Shown one piece after another: positions 37,450-45,087 of a DNA stretch of 64,000 nucleotides (within the stretch, counting starts at the first letter, position 1; every line of letters begins with the position of its first letter). The stretch is from assembly GCF_035207705.1 (NCBI RefSeq), contig NZ_CP128187.1, positions 2,418,001 through 2,482,000 on the forward strand, given 5' to 3'. Below the pieces are notes generated by a model. It had not been told where the DNA came from, ran no database searches, and was given only the letters and a program-made list of their open reading frames with translations. The stretch comes from Maribacter sp. BPC-D8. GTDB lineage: Bacteria; Bacteroidota; Bacteroidia; Flavobacteriales; Flavobacteriaceae. A program made the translations under genes and the position numbers.

Positions 37450-38319
37450 TTAATGATATGCCGTAAACAGCTCAGTAGCTTTGTTGTAAGAAGCTTCAAA
37501 AGCCATCCAGTTAACGCCTGAGTCAACTTTTTCTGCAGTAAAATAAGATAGCATTTTCTCTGTAGGCATGTTACCTGTTAAATCATCTTTAGCCATTGGG
37601 CAACCACCAAAACCTTGTATAGCACCATCGAAACGTCTGCAACCAGATTCGTAAGCAGCAGCTACTTTCTCGTGCCACTTAGTTGGTGTCGTATGCAAAT
37701 GAGCTCCGAATTCGATATTCGGATATTTAGGAATTAGATTCGAGAACAAGTATGAAATCGTTTCGGGATCAGAAGAGCCTACAGTATCTGAAAGTGATAA
37801 TATTTTCGCTCCCATTTTTGCGAGTTTCTCTGTCCACTCTCCTACAATATCAACATCCCAAGGGTCACCATAAGGGTTACCGAATCCCATCGAAATATAA
37901 GTCACCACTTCTTTGTTTGCGGCATCGGCTAAATTAAATATCTCTTGTAAAGTCTCTACCGATTGTGCAATAGTTTTATGCGTATTTCGCATTTGAAAGT
38001 TCTCTGAAATAGAAAAAGGAAATCCTAAATAATCAACTTCAGGATGCGAAACTGCATCTTCTGCACCTCGTACATTCGCAACAATCGAAAGCAGCTTTGT
38101 ATTTGTTTTTGATAAGTCTAATTTTGATAAAACTTCAGCAGTATCTACCATTTGCGGAATTGCTTTTGGTGAAACAAAGCTTCCGAAATCTAAGCTGTCA
38201 AAACCACAACCCAGCAATGATTGTATATACCTTACTTTTTCATCGGTAGGTATAAATTGCTTAATGCCTTGCATAGCATCTCGTGGGCATTCTACTAATT
38301 TGATCTTTGAATTAGACAT
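37450..38319 (-). CDS. Hydroxymethylglutaryl-CoA lyase
   Basis: A 289-residue HMGL-type TIM-barrel lyase splitting HMG-CoA into acetoacetate and acetyl-CoA, the last step of leucine degradation. Motifs: V-E-C-P-R-D-A-M-Q-G near the N-terminus (the catalytic-metal Arg-Asp), L-S-D-T-V-G, H-L-H-T-T and the signature G-F-G-G-C-P-M-A with the catalytic Cys, then L-T-G-N. Isopropylmalate or homocitrate synthase is excluded by the G-G-C-P loop. It is a single gene; no other leucine-degradation gene is nearby. Confidence 0.92.
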   Translation of the reverse strand: MSNSKIKLVECPRDAMQGIKQFIPTDEKVRYIQSLLGCGFDSLDFGSFVSPKAIPQMVDTAEVLSKLDLSKTNTKLLSIVANVRGAEDAVSHPEVDYLGFPFSISENFQMRNTHKTIAQSVETLQEIFNLADAANKEVVTYISMGFGNPYGDPWDVDIVGEWTEKLAKMGAKILSLSDTVGSSDPETISYLFSNLIPKYPNIEFGAHLHTTPTKWHEKVAAAYESGCRRFDGAIQGFGGCPMAKDDLTGNMPTEKMLSYFTAEKVDSGVNWMAFEASYNKATELFTAYH

Positions 38320-38372
38320 TTCGTAAAAATACGAACTCTAAATAAGTATCTCCTATTAATAATTTAAATAAA

Positions 38373-39035
38373 CTACCCAAAAAATAAATAAACTGCAATA
38401 CCGATGAAGACAATAATCTGAACCCATTTCAATATTAAACCTGTTCGTCTTTTAGTTTTCAAAAACGTTGAAATCTGACCAGATAATATAGCAATACCAC
38501 TAAATACAAATGATGAGACCACTATAAATAGAAAACCAAGTGTATAGAATTGTATAACGTTGCTTAAAGTGTCTGAAAATAGAAACCCTGGAAAAAAGGC
38601 TAGAAAGAATATAATCACCTTTGGGTTGAATACATTCATTATAAAGCCTTGTTTGTATAAGGCTCCTAAACTTTTTTTGTTCTTTGACTCCCCTTCTATT
38701 GCTATAGCATCGCCTCCTCTATAAACCATTACTGCGAGATACAGCAAATAGCCCGCCCCAAACACTTTTATAAATGTAAATATGGCAGGGTTATTCTTTA
38801 TAACTGCAGACACACCAAAAGCCAAAAGAGTGGTATGCACCAAACAACCGGTCATTAAACCTGCAACAACTGCTAACCCTTGTTTTTTGCCATTACTTAT
38901 ACTCTGTATTAAAACAAAAATATTATCAGGACCGGGCGACAGTGACAAAACAAAGGTGGCTACAGAAAAGGCAAGTAAAATATCGTAATTCAATATAGAA
39001 GATATTAGTTCTACCCGAAAAGTACGAATAACCAT
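38373..39035 (-). CDS. LysE family translocator
   Basis: A 220-residue inner-membrane exporter with six hydrophobic segments and the family signature S-L-S-P-G-P-D-N near residue 32. LysE/RhtB transporters export amino acids or homoserine lactones; the substrate is not predictable here. Only one ATG is available, leaving about 15 extra N-terminal residues compared with usual members, so the real start may be a non-ATG codon nearer L-N-Y-D-I-L. It is divergent from the Dabb gene, 43 bp away. Confidence 0.9.
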   Translation of the reverse strand: MVIRTFRVELISSILNYDILLAFSVATFVLSLSPGPDNIFVLIQSISNGKKQGLAVVAGLMTGCLVHTTLLAFGVSAVIKNNPAIFTFIKVFGAGYLLYLAVMVYRGGDAIAIEGESKNKKSLGALYKQGFIMNVFNPKVIIFFLAFFPGFLFSDTLSNVIQFYTLGFLFIVVSSFVFSGIAILSGQISTFLKTKRRTGLILKWVQIIVFIGIAVYLFFG

Positions 39036-39078
39036 GTATTACACCTATTTTTAATATCTTGTATAAAATTCACAGACT

Positions 39079-39489
39079 ATGAAAATTAAAGTACTTCTAT
39101 TACTAATTAGTATTTCATTCATGTCAAACGCTTTTGCGACGACAGATGAAAACATGACCAAAACAAAAATGATTCAAAGCGATAGTCTTTTAAGGCATAC
39201 TGTCTTTTTTAAGTTCAAAGATGGCACGACCGCCGAACAAATGAAAAAAGTAGAAGATGCTTTTAGGGCACTACCTTCAAAAATTGAACAAATTAAAGGG
39301 TATGAATGGGGATTGAACAATAGCCTAGAAGGTTTGAACAAAGGTTTTACACATGCCTTTTTTCTAACATTTGAAAGTGAAGAAGATCGTGCTATTTACT
39401 TACCTCACCCAGACCACAAAGCATTTGGCGCTGTATTGACTCCGTTTTTAGATGATGTCTTTGTTGTTGATTACTGGACCAAATCGTAA
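39079..39489 (+). CDS. Exported Dabb-family protein
   Basis: A 136-residue protein with a signal peptide (about 1-20, ending NAFAT) and a dimeric alpha/beta barrel stress-responsive (Dabb) domain: R-H-T-V-F-F-K-F-K, then W-G-L-N-N-S, T-H-A-F-F-L-T-F-E and Y-L-P-H-P-D-H-K-A-F. Most Dabb proteins are cytoplasmic; export is seen in Bacteroidota. No enzymatic function is assigned. A strong terminator follows. Confidence 0.85.
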   Translation: MKIKVLLLLISISFMSNAFATTDENMTKTKMIQSDSLLRHTVFFKFKDGTTAEQMKKVEDAFRALPSKIEQIKGYEWGLNNSLEGLNKGFTHAFFLTFESEEDRAIYLPHPDHKAFGAVLTPFLDDVFVVDYWTKS

Positions 39490-39509
39490 ATCAAAATCTC
39501 ACATATATA

Positions 39510-39548
39510 AAATGCCCTTGCACAATTTGTACAAGGGCATTTATTTTT
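39510..39548 (+). terminator. Rho-independent terminator of the Dabb gene
   Basis: An 11-bp stem (AAATGCCCTTG / CAAGGGCATTT) with an 11-nt loop that can pair further, followed by TTATTTTTT. It lies 20 bp after the stop and also sits at the end of the convergent pyrD gene. Confidence 0.88.
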
Positions 39549-39567
39549 TATAGGAATAGTTAAAATC

Positions 39568-40611
39568 TTAAACCGTAGCTTTTTCTATAAGCGCTTTATT
39601 AATTTCTTTTACCAAAGCCGGGCCTTCATACACAAAGCCCGTCCATAATTGAATTAAATCTGCACCAGCTTCTAATTTCTCGATAGCATCTTCTGCAGAG
39701 TTTATACCGCCTACCCCAATAATAGGGAATGCCTTGTTACTCTTCTCCGCTAAAAATCTGATTACCTCAGTACTCCTGTCTTTTAATGGAGCACCACTTA
39801 GTCCGCCAGCTTCTTCAGTTACCAAAGCATGAGATTTTAAATTCTCTCTAGAAATGGTCGTATTGGTAGCTATAATACCATCAATAGAAGTAATTTTTAC
39901 AATATCAATAATATCTAATAATTGGCTGTCGGTAAGGTCTGGCGCTATTTTCAATAAAATAGGTTTACGCACTGTCGACTTACGTTCGCTTTGCTTTGAA
40001 TTCTCTAACTGTAGCTCATTTAATAAAGCCGTTAAGGGCTCTTTATCTTGCAACTCTCTTAACCCTGGTGTGTTTGGTGAACTTACATTCACCACAAAGT
40101 AATCTACGTGATCGAATAAGGCATCAAAACAGATTAAGTAATCTTTAATAGCCTCGTTATTCGGTGTCACTTTGTTCTTACCTATATTACCACCAATAAG
40201 CACCTTATGATTTTTCTTTAAATTCTCTACAGCTTCGAAAACCCCGTGGTTATTAAACCCCATTCGATTTATGATAGCCTTATCTTCTTTTAAACGAAAT
40301 AATCTTTTCTTCGGATTTCCATCTTGAGGCTTTGGGGTAAGGGTACCAATTTCTACGAATCCGAATCCGAAATCTGATAATTCATTATATAAGACAGCAT
40401 TTTTATCAAAACCAGCAGCTAAACCAACCGGATTCTTAAATTTCAGTCCGAATAGCTCACGTTCTAAACGTTTATCTTCAACTACGAACATAGATTTAAT
40501 AAGACCAGATAGTCCTATTTTGGAGAAAAACTTAATGCTTGAAAAACTAATATGATGAACTTTCTCGGGGTCAAGAAGAAATAAAAGAGGTCTAATGAAA
40601 AGCCTATACAT
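39568..40611 (-). CDS. pyrD: Dihydroorotate dehydrogenase (quinone), class 2
   Basis: A 347-residue FMN enzyme oxidising dihydroorotate to orotate with quinone, in pyrimidine synthesis. The N-terminal hydrophobic helix ([10 protein letters not shown]) that anchors class 2 enzymes to the membrane is present, with [29 protein letters not shown] and the FMN-phosphate site G-V-G-G-I. The catalytic base is Ser in the S-S-P-N loop. Monocistronic with its own -7 box. Confidence 0.97.
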   Translation of the reverse strand: MYRLFIRPLLFLLDPEKVHHISFSSIKFFSKIGLSGLIKSMFVVEDKRLERELFGLKFKNPVGLAAGFDKNAVLYNELSDFGFGFVEIGTLTPKPQDGNPKKRLFRLKEDKAIINRMGFNNHGVFEAVENLKKNHKVLIGGNIGKNKVTPNNEAIKDYLICFDALFDHVDYFVVNVSSPNTPGLRELQDKEPLTALLNELQLENSKQSERKSTVRKPILLKIAPDLTDSQLLDIIDIVKITSIDGIIATNTTISRENLKSHALVTEEAGGLSGAPLKDRSTEVIRFLAEKSNKAFPIIGVGGINSAEDAIEKLEAGADLIQLWTGFVYEGPALVKEINKALIEKATV

Positions 40612-40630
40612 GTATATATTTTAGAAGCCG

Positions 40631-40638
40631 CAAAAATA
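40631..40638 (-). promoter_or_regulatory. -7 box of pyrD
   Basis: The minus strand reads TATTTTTG, an exact TAnnTTTG match, 19 bp before the pyrD ATG. A TTG lies 24 nt further upstream, slightly beyond the usual spacing. Confidence 0.55.
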
Positions 40639-40669
40639 CAAACTGTAAATGAGAAAGTTAAGCAATACT

Positions 40670-41122
40670 TTATCTGTTTTCAGTAGGTATACTATCTGTG
40701 TAGACAGCGGGCACTACAATGTATGCTGAACGAGAAGCATCTTTACATAAAGACAAGTATAATTCGTATTGATTTGAGTTAAATAGCGCCAACATTTTCT
40801 TATCCATCACTTCTTGAACTGTTGCCATACTGTCCATTACAACTTTGTATTTATCTGCTAATTGTTGTAGTTCTGTAACACTACTTTGAGGATGCCTACT
40901 CTTTACATTCTCTAATTCGTTACTTAAAATATCATTTCGAAATTTAACTTCTCCACTAAAACTTTCTAATTTCTCTTTTTGCATTTCGTTCAATTGAAAA
41001 ATATCAGAAATAATAGAATCGTTCGTAACACCAACACCAAGAATACAATCTGCCTGTGCATTTACATTTGCGAAAAGTAAAAGAAAAGCCATTGTCACTA
41101 CATATCTAATTTTCATCATCAT
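40670..41122 (-). CDS. Small exported helical protein, unknown
   Basis: A 150-residue protein with a signal peptide (about 1-22, ending NVNAQ). The mature part is predicted helical (M-Q-K-E-K-L-E-S-F-S, L-Q-Q-L-A-D-K-Y-K), with the closing pattern F-N-S-N-Q-Y-E-L-Y, which recalls Spy/CpxP-type LTxxQ periplasmic proteins. I do not recognise an exact family. Two Cys are present (near 25 and 128). Divergent from pepT. Confidence 0.6.
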   Translation of the reverse strand: MMMKIRYVVTMAFLLLFANVNAQADCILGVGVTNDSIISDIFQLNEMQKEKLESFSGEVKFRNDILSNELENVKSRHPQSSVTELQQLADKYKVVMDSMATVQEVMDKKMLALFNSNQYELYLSLCKDASRSAYIVVPAVYTDSIPTENR

Positions 41123-41167
41123 TTAATTTATCGAATCTTACGTTTACTAATTTACAATTTATAACCT

Positions 41168-41175
41168 TATTTTTG
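41168..41175 (+). promoter_or_regulatory. -7 box of pepT
   Basis: TATTTTTG matches TAnnTTTG exactly, 16 bp before the pepT ATG, predicting a very short leader. Confidence 0.55.
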
Positions 41176-41191
41176 ATAAAACACATTTTAC

Positions 41192-42415
41192 ATGCAGCAT
41201 ATCATCGATCGTTTCATAAGTTATATTACTATTGATACGCAGAGCGACTCATCATCTGACGCCACACCAAGTACTGAAAAACAGTGGAATTTAGCCAACA
41301 AATTAGTTGACGAATTACGCGCTATAGGTCTGTCTGACGTCGCTATAGACGACAATGCTTACATAATGGCCACCTTACCTTCAAATGTTGACCATGATGC
41401 ACCTACCATTGGTTTTATATCTCATTTTGATACGTCTCCTGATTTTTCTGGTACGAATGTGAATCCGCAGATTATTAAAAACTACGATGGTAAAGATATT
41501 GTTCTTAATAAGGAAAAAGATATCATTCTTTCATCGTCATATTTTGATGATTTATTACAATATATCGGTCAAACCATTATAACTACAGATGGCACTACCC
41601 TGTTAGGTGCTGATGATAAAGCAGGTATTACAGAGATAGTAACTGCAATGGAGTATTTGGTAAACAATCCAGAAATAAAACATGGTACCATAAGAATCGG
41701 ATTTACACCCGATGAAGAAATTGGTCGTGGAGCACATAAATTCGACGTTGAAAAATTTGGAGCGGAATGGGCATATACTATGGATGGTAGCCAGATTGGT
41801 GAACTGGAATATGAAAATTTCAATGCAGCAGGTGCCAAAATAACTATTAAAGGCAAAAGTGTACACCCAGGTTATGCAAAAGGAAAAATGGTGAATGCCC
41901 TATTAATCGCCAATAAGATTATAAACGATTTACCCAAGCATGAAACACCCGAAGAAACCTCTGGTAGAGAAGGCTTTTTTCATGTACATCACTTTGATGG
42001 AGAAATCGAAAATGCAACTGTAGAGCTGATTATTAGAGATCATGATTTAAAACGTTTTGAGCAACGTAAAAAATTAGTAGAAGACATTGTACAAAAATTT
42101 AATAACGAATATGACAATTGTATTGAGCTAGAATTAAACGATCAATACTTTAATATGAAAGAAAAGGTAGAACCTGTTTTTCATATTGTAGAGACTGCTA
42201 AAAAGGCAATGGAAGATATCGGCATAAAACCTATTATTAAACCAATACGCGGTGGTACAGATGGGTCGCAATTAAGTTATATGGGCTTACCTTGCCCTAA
42301 CATATTTGCTGGCGGACATAATTTTCATGGCAAGTATGAATATGTACCGGTAGAGAGCATGCAGAAAGCTGTAGAAGTTATTGTGCGCATTTGCGAGCTG
42401 ACAGCTAATCAATGA
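41192..42415 (+). CDS. pepT: Peptidase T (tripeptide aminopeptidase)
   Basis: A 407-residue M20B zinc aminopeptidase that cleaves the N-terminal residue from tripeptides in the cytoplasm. Metal and catalytic motifs: S-H-F-D-T-S-P-D (His and Asp), L-G-A-D-D-K-A-G-I-T-E-I, T-P-D-E-E-I-G-R-G (catalytic and metal Glu), Y-T-M-D-G-S and the C-terminal G-G-H-N-F-H-G-K-Y-E-Y. Length is normal. The frameshifted YdeI-type gene begins 4 bp after its stop and is probably co-transcribed. Confidence 0.96.
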   Translation: MQHIIDRFISYITIDTQSDSSSDATPSTEKQWNLANKLVDELRAIGLSDVAIDDNAYIMATLPSNVDHDAPTIGFISHFDTSPDFSGTNVNPQIIKNYDGKDIVLNKEKDIILSSSYFDDLLQYIGQTIITTDGTTLLGADDKAGITEIVTAMEYLVNNPEIKHGTIRIGFTPDEEIGRGAHKFDVEKFGAEWAYTMDGSQIGELEYENFNAAGAKITIKGKSVHPGYAKGKMVNALLIANKIINDLPKHETPEETSGREGFFHVHHFDGEIENATVELIIRDHDLKRFEQRKKLVEDIVQKFNNEYDNCIELELNDQYFNMKEKVEPVFHIVETAKKAMEDIGIKPIIKPIRGGTDGSQLSYMGLPCPNIFAGGHNFHGKYEYVPVESMQKAVEVIVRICELTANQ

Positions 42416-42419
42416 TACG

Positions 42420-43018
42420 ATGGAAAAGCAAGAGAAATTAGATGAATTCTATAATGAGGCGCATCACTTTAAAAATGAGGTAGCTGAATTAAGGACTCTT
42501 GCCCTAGCTTGTGGAATGACGGAAACCTACAAATGGAGTTTCCCTACCTACATGATAGATAACAAAAACATCATCGCAATAAACAAATTTAAAAATCACT
42601 TCGGAATCTGGTTTTTTAACGGTGTCTTTTTAAGTGACCCTAAAAACGTTTTAGAAAAGCACAAGAAGGAAAAACCATGGCGATGCGCCACTGGAAATTT
42701 ACTACAATTGAAGGCATTGATAAAAAAGAAGTTACAGCGTACATAAACGAAGCTATTGAGAATCAAAAAAAGGGGCTACAATTAAAGATTGAGAAAAAAC
42801 CTAAAACCAAAATTGTAATTCCCATTCACTTATCCATTGCATTAGAAAACATCGACGACATAAAAACTGCTTTCAACAAATTAACTTATTCTAAACAGAA
42901 AGACTACGCCGAGTATATTGCAACTGCAAAACAAGAAAAAACAAAACTATCTAGATTAGAAAAGGTAGTTCCGTTGATATTAGCAGGTAGGGGAATACAT
43001 GACCAGTACAAGAAGTAA
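42420..43018 (+). pseudogene. YdeI/OmdA-family gene broken by a one-base frameshift
   Basis: The first frame (42420 onward) encodes a normal DUF1801-like half (E-T-Y-K-W-S-F-P-T-Y, F-G-I-W-F-F-N-G-V-F). After about L-E-K at 42655 it turns into an unrelated tail that stops at 42746. The other half (A-M-R-H-W-K-F-T, then E-A-I-E-N-Q-K-K-G, P-I-H-L-S-I-A-L and a YdeI-like C-terminus with L-S-R-L-E-K-V-V-P-L-I) lies in the -1 frame and runs to 43018. Adding one A to the AAAA run at 42655-42658 restores L-E-K-A-Q-E-G-K-T-M-A-M-R-H-W-K and a single protein of about 199 residues. This is either a real inactivating mutation or a sequencing error. Confidence 0.85.
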
Positions 43019-43041
43019 GCTATTATCTTAAAATTTAAAAC

Positions 43042-43076
43042 AAAAAAAACACCGATGTTTCCATCGGTGTTTTTTA
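43042..43076. terminator. Bidirectional terminator between the YdeI-type gene and yajC
   Basis: A 9-bp stem (ACACCGATG / CATCGGTGT) with a TTTC loop, flanked by an A run on the left and a T run on the right, so it works in both directions for two convergent genes. Confidence 0.9.
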
Positions 43077-43094
43077 TATGAATTTAGAAAAAAC

Positions 43095-43382
43095 TTACTT
43101 TTTCTCTGGAGCGTTTAATTTAGCGCTCATTTCCATAGATATGGCAGATCGATCAAACTTTAATTTTCCTGCCATTGTTTCCAATACACAAGAAGAATCT
43201 TTATCATTCATATCTACTACCTTACCGTGCAGACCACTTTTGGTAATAACACGATCACCACGTTTTAATTCTGCTGAAAATTTCTTTTCATCCTTTTGTC
43301 TTTTCATTTGAGGTCTGATCATAAAAAAATATGCGACCACAAAAATCAAAATCATCGGAAGAAACTGCCCTATATCACCCAT
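43095..43382 (-). CDS. yajC: Preprotein translocase subunit YajC
   Basis: A 95-residue single-span membrane protein associated with SecDF. The membrane helix is about residues 8-22 (P-M-I-L-I-F-V-V-A-Y-F-F), followed by the family hallmark M-I-R-P-Q-M-K-R-Q-K and a cytoplasmic domain with L-K-R-G-D-R-V-I-T-K-S-G. It starts 24 bp after the DUF1573 gene and is probably in its operon. Confidence 0.96.
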   Translation of the reverse strand: MGDIGQFLPMILIFVVAYFFMIRPQMKRQKDEKKFSAELKRGDRVITKSGLHGKVVDMNDKDSSCVLETMAGKLKFDRSAISMEMSAKLNAPEKK

Positions 43383-43406
43383 CTTTGGTATATCTGTAAT
43401 TTATAA

Positions 43407-43877
43407 TTATTTAACAGGTCCTAATGGAGCTGCTCCTTTTGGGTTAACGAAAGCTTTAATTCTCAAAAGCTCAGAACCTTTTTCTGTATTTGCTGTAACA
43501 GTAATCGTTTTTGTTATCTGATTTTGACCAGATCCATTGAAATTAACTTTCAACTCACCTTTTTCTCCTGGTGCGATTGGCTCTTTTGGAGGATTAGGAA
43601 CTGTACAACCACAGCTACTTTTTGCATCGGTAATAATTAATGGGGCATTACCCGTATTGGTAAAAACAAATACGGTCTCTTGTGGAGTACCTTGCTCAAT
43701 TGTACCAAAATCATGTTCTGCTTTCTCGAAAGCCATTACAGGCACAGCCTTAGCAGCCTCATCTCTTACCGCAGCCTCTGCTACATTATCTGTTTTGATC
43801 TTACTTGATGCGTTGTCTTTACAAGAAGTAAAAGCTACCATTGATACAAGACCAACAATTAGAACTAATTTTTTCAT
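43407..43877 (-). CDS. DUF1573 domain lipoprotein
   Basis: A 156-residue lipoprotein. The ATG at 43877 starts the signal (M-K-K-L-V-L-I-V-G) with a lipobox V-A-F-T-S-C. The DUF1573 domain, an Ig-like fold, shows H-D-F-G-T-I, F-x-F-T-N-T-G-N-A-P-L-I-I and the conserved C-G-C-T-V-P motif, then G-E-L-K-V-N-F. The function is unknown. A longer frame starts 18 bp upstream without improving the signal. The gene sits between nusB and yajC, a typical order in Flavobacteriaceae. Confidence 0.88.
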   Translation of the reverse strand: MKKLVLIVGLVSMVAFTSCKDNASSKIKTDNVAEAAVRDEAAKAVPVMAFEKAEHDFGTIEQGTPQETVFVFTNTGNAPLIITDAKSSCGCTVPNPPKEPIAPGEKGELKVNFNGSGQNQITKTITVTANTEKGSELLRIKAFVNPKGAAPLGPVK

Positions 43878-43902
43878 ACTATTTAGATTTATCAATTAAT
43901 TG

Positions 43903-43910
43903 CAAAATTA
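43903..43910 (-). promoter_or_regulatory. -7 box of the DUF1573-yajC operon
   Basis: The minus strand reads TAATTTTG, an exact TAnnTTTG match, 25 bp before the DUF1573 ATG and just after the nusB stop, suggesting a promoter internal to the block. Confidence 0.5.
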
Positions 43911-43920
43911 TAAAATATTT

Positions 43921-44868
43921 TTATAATAGACCTCTTCCCATCTTGTTAAGCTTTCCTTCTGACTTGTATTCTTTAGTAAGCTTATCGAGAATTCCGTTTA
44001 TAAATATGCTACTTTTTGGTGTAGAGTATTCTTTAGCTATTTCTAAATACTCATTTATAGTTACCCTTTCTGGTATAGAAGGGAAATGTAATAACTCGCA
44101 AATAGCCATTTTTAATAAGATGCTATCAATACCAGCAATACGATCTTTATCCCAATTTGGTGTTTTACCTTCTATTTCCTTTTCTAAAGCATCGTTCTTT
44201 AATAATGTTCTCGATAGCAATTGCATGGCAAAAGTCATATCCTCATCATCTTTCAACAAACTTGGTAAAAAGTAAGATTCTGGGTGTACCTGTTTTACTT
44301 TCTTAAAATGCTTTAAAATAAAGGTATTAACAATAGGTATATCATCTACCCAGGTTAACTTATCATCTTCAAAGTAATCGTAAATTTTCTCGTTAGGTGC
44401 AATAATATTCTTAAACAAAGTTATTACCAACTCCTTATCAGCAGCATAATCGCTTTCTGGTTTAGACATGTATTCTTTGTAGGTATCGCTCTCTAAAATT
44501 TCTTTATAGATAAGTTTTACATACTCCTCTTCTAAATACCAGTTATCTAGCTTTCTATGATTAAGTTCCTCTTCTAAGGTCTTATTTTCAACAATTTGTA
44601 ATAACAATCTGTTTTGAATAAACTTATTCGGATTAGGGAACGCTGTCTTTTTGTCCTCAATGTATTTGTTGGCAGAAAGGGAAATTTGATCTGCTGCTCT
44701 TTTCTGTATTTCTACAAAAAGACTTAGCCATAATAAATATAGCGTGTAGGTATTCTCTATGCTTACCTTTAAAAACTTCTCTTGTTTCTGTAACGAATCG
44801 TCCTTAGACTGAATTAGAGCGTAAATACTCTGCATTACCTTAACCCTAATGTGCCTTCTTGTAAGCAT
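43921..44868 (-). CDS. nusB: Transcription antitermination protein NusB
   Basis: A 315-residue NusB, long for bacteria (about 140 elsewhere) but usual for Bacteroidota, which carry an N-terminal helical extension. The ATG at 44868 gives the family start M-L-T-R-R-H-I-R-V-K. The C-terminal NusB core shows W-D-K-D-R-I-A-G-I-D-S-I-L-L-K-M-A-I-C-E-L-L, P-E-R-V-T-I-N-E-Y-L-E-I-A-K and F-I-N-G-I-L. It acts with NusE on rRNA antitermination. A longer frame reaches 44925 through a TTA/CTC-rich leader with no homologue features. Confidence 0.92.
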   Translation of the reverse strand: MLTRRHIRVKVMQSIYALIQSKDDSLQKQEKFLKVSIENTYTLYLLWLSLFVEIQKRAADQISLSANKYIEDKKTAFPNPNKFIQNRLLLQIVENKTLEEELNHRKLDNWYLEEEYVKLIYKEILESDTYKEYMSKPESDYAADKELVITLFKNIIAPNEKIYDYFEDDKLTWVDDIPIVNTFILKHFKKVKQVHPESYFLPSLLKDDEDMTFAMQLLSRTLLKNDALEKEIEGKTPNWDKDRIAGIDSILLKMAICELLHFPSIPERVTINEYLEIAKEYSTPKSSIFINGILDKLTKEYKSEGKLNKMGRGLL

Positions 44869-44956
44869 TTGAAAGAACTTATTTAATATATTAGTAAATA
44901 ACCTCGGGGCAAGCCCTCGGAGCATTTAAATCTCGATTATCGAGTAAATAAAGCCG

Positions 44957-44964
44957 CAAAGGTA
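44957..44964 (-). promoter_or_regulatory. -7 box of nusB
   Basis: The minus strand reads TACCTTTG, an exact TAnnTTTG match, 88 bp before the nusB ATG. The leader between contains a CTCGAT/ATCGAG hairpin (44932-44945) and a GC-rich patch. Confidence 0.55.
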
Positions 44965-45042
44965 AGTATCTATTTAAAGGGTCACAATAGCAATCGTATT
45001 TATCTTAGCTTATTTATAACATATCGTTTTAGGTCAAAAAAC

Positions 45043-45050
45043 TATCTTTG
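45043..45050 (+). promoter_or_regulatory. -7 box of the ABC exporter gene
   Basis: TATCTTTG matches TAnnTTTG exactly, 37 bp before the ATG at 45088. Together with the nusB box it marks a divergent promoter region. Confidence 0.55.
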
Positions 45051-45087
45051 CGTTTAGAATTTTACACTATTATCTTTTCTACAACTT

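Noticed and set aside
44869..44925. Longer nusB frame starting at 44925
   Set aside because: The added residues have no family features; the normal start M-L-T-R-R-H is at 44868.
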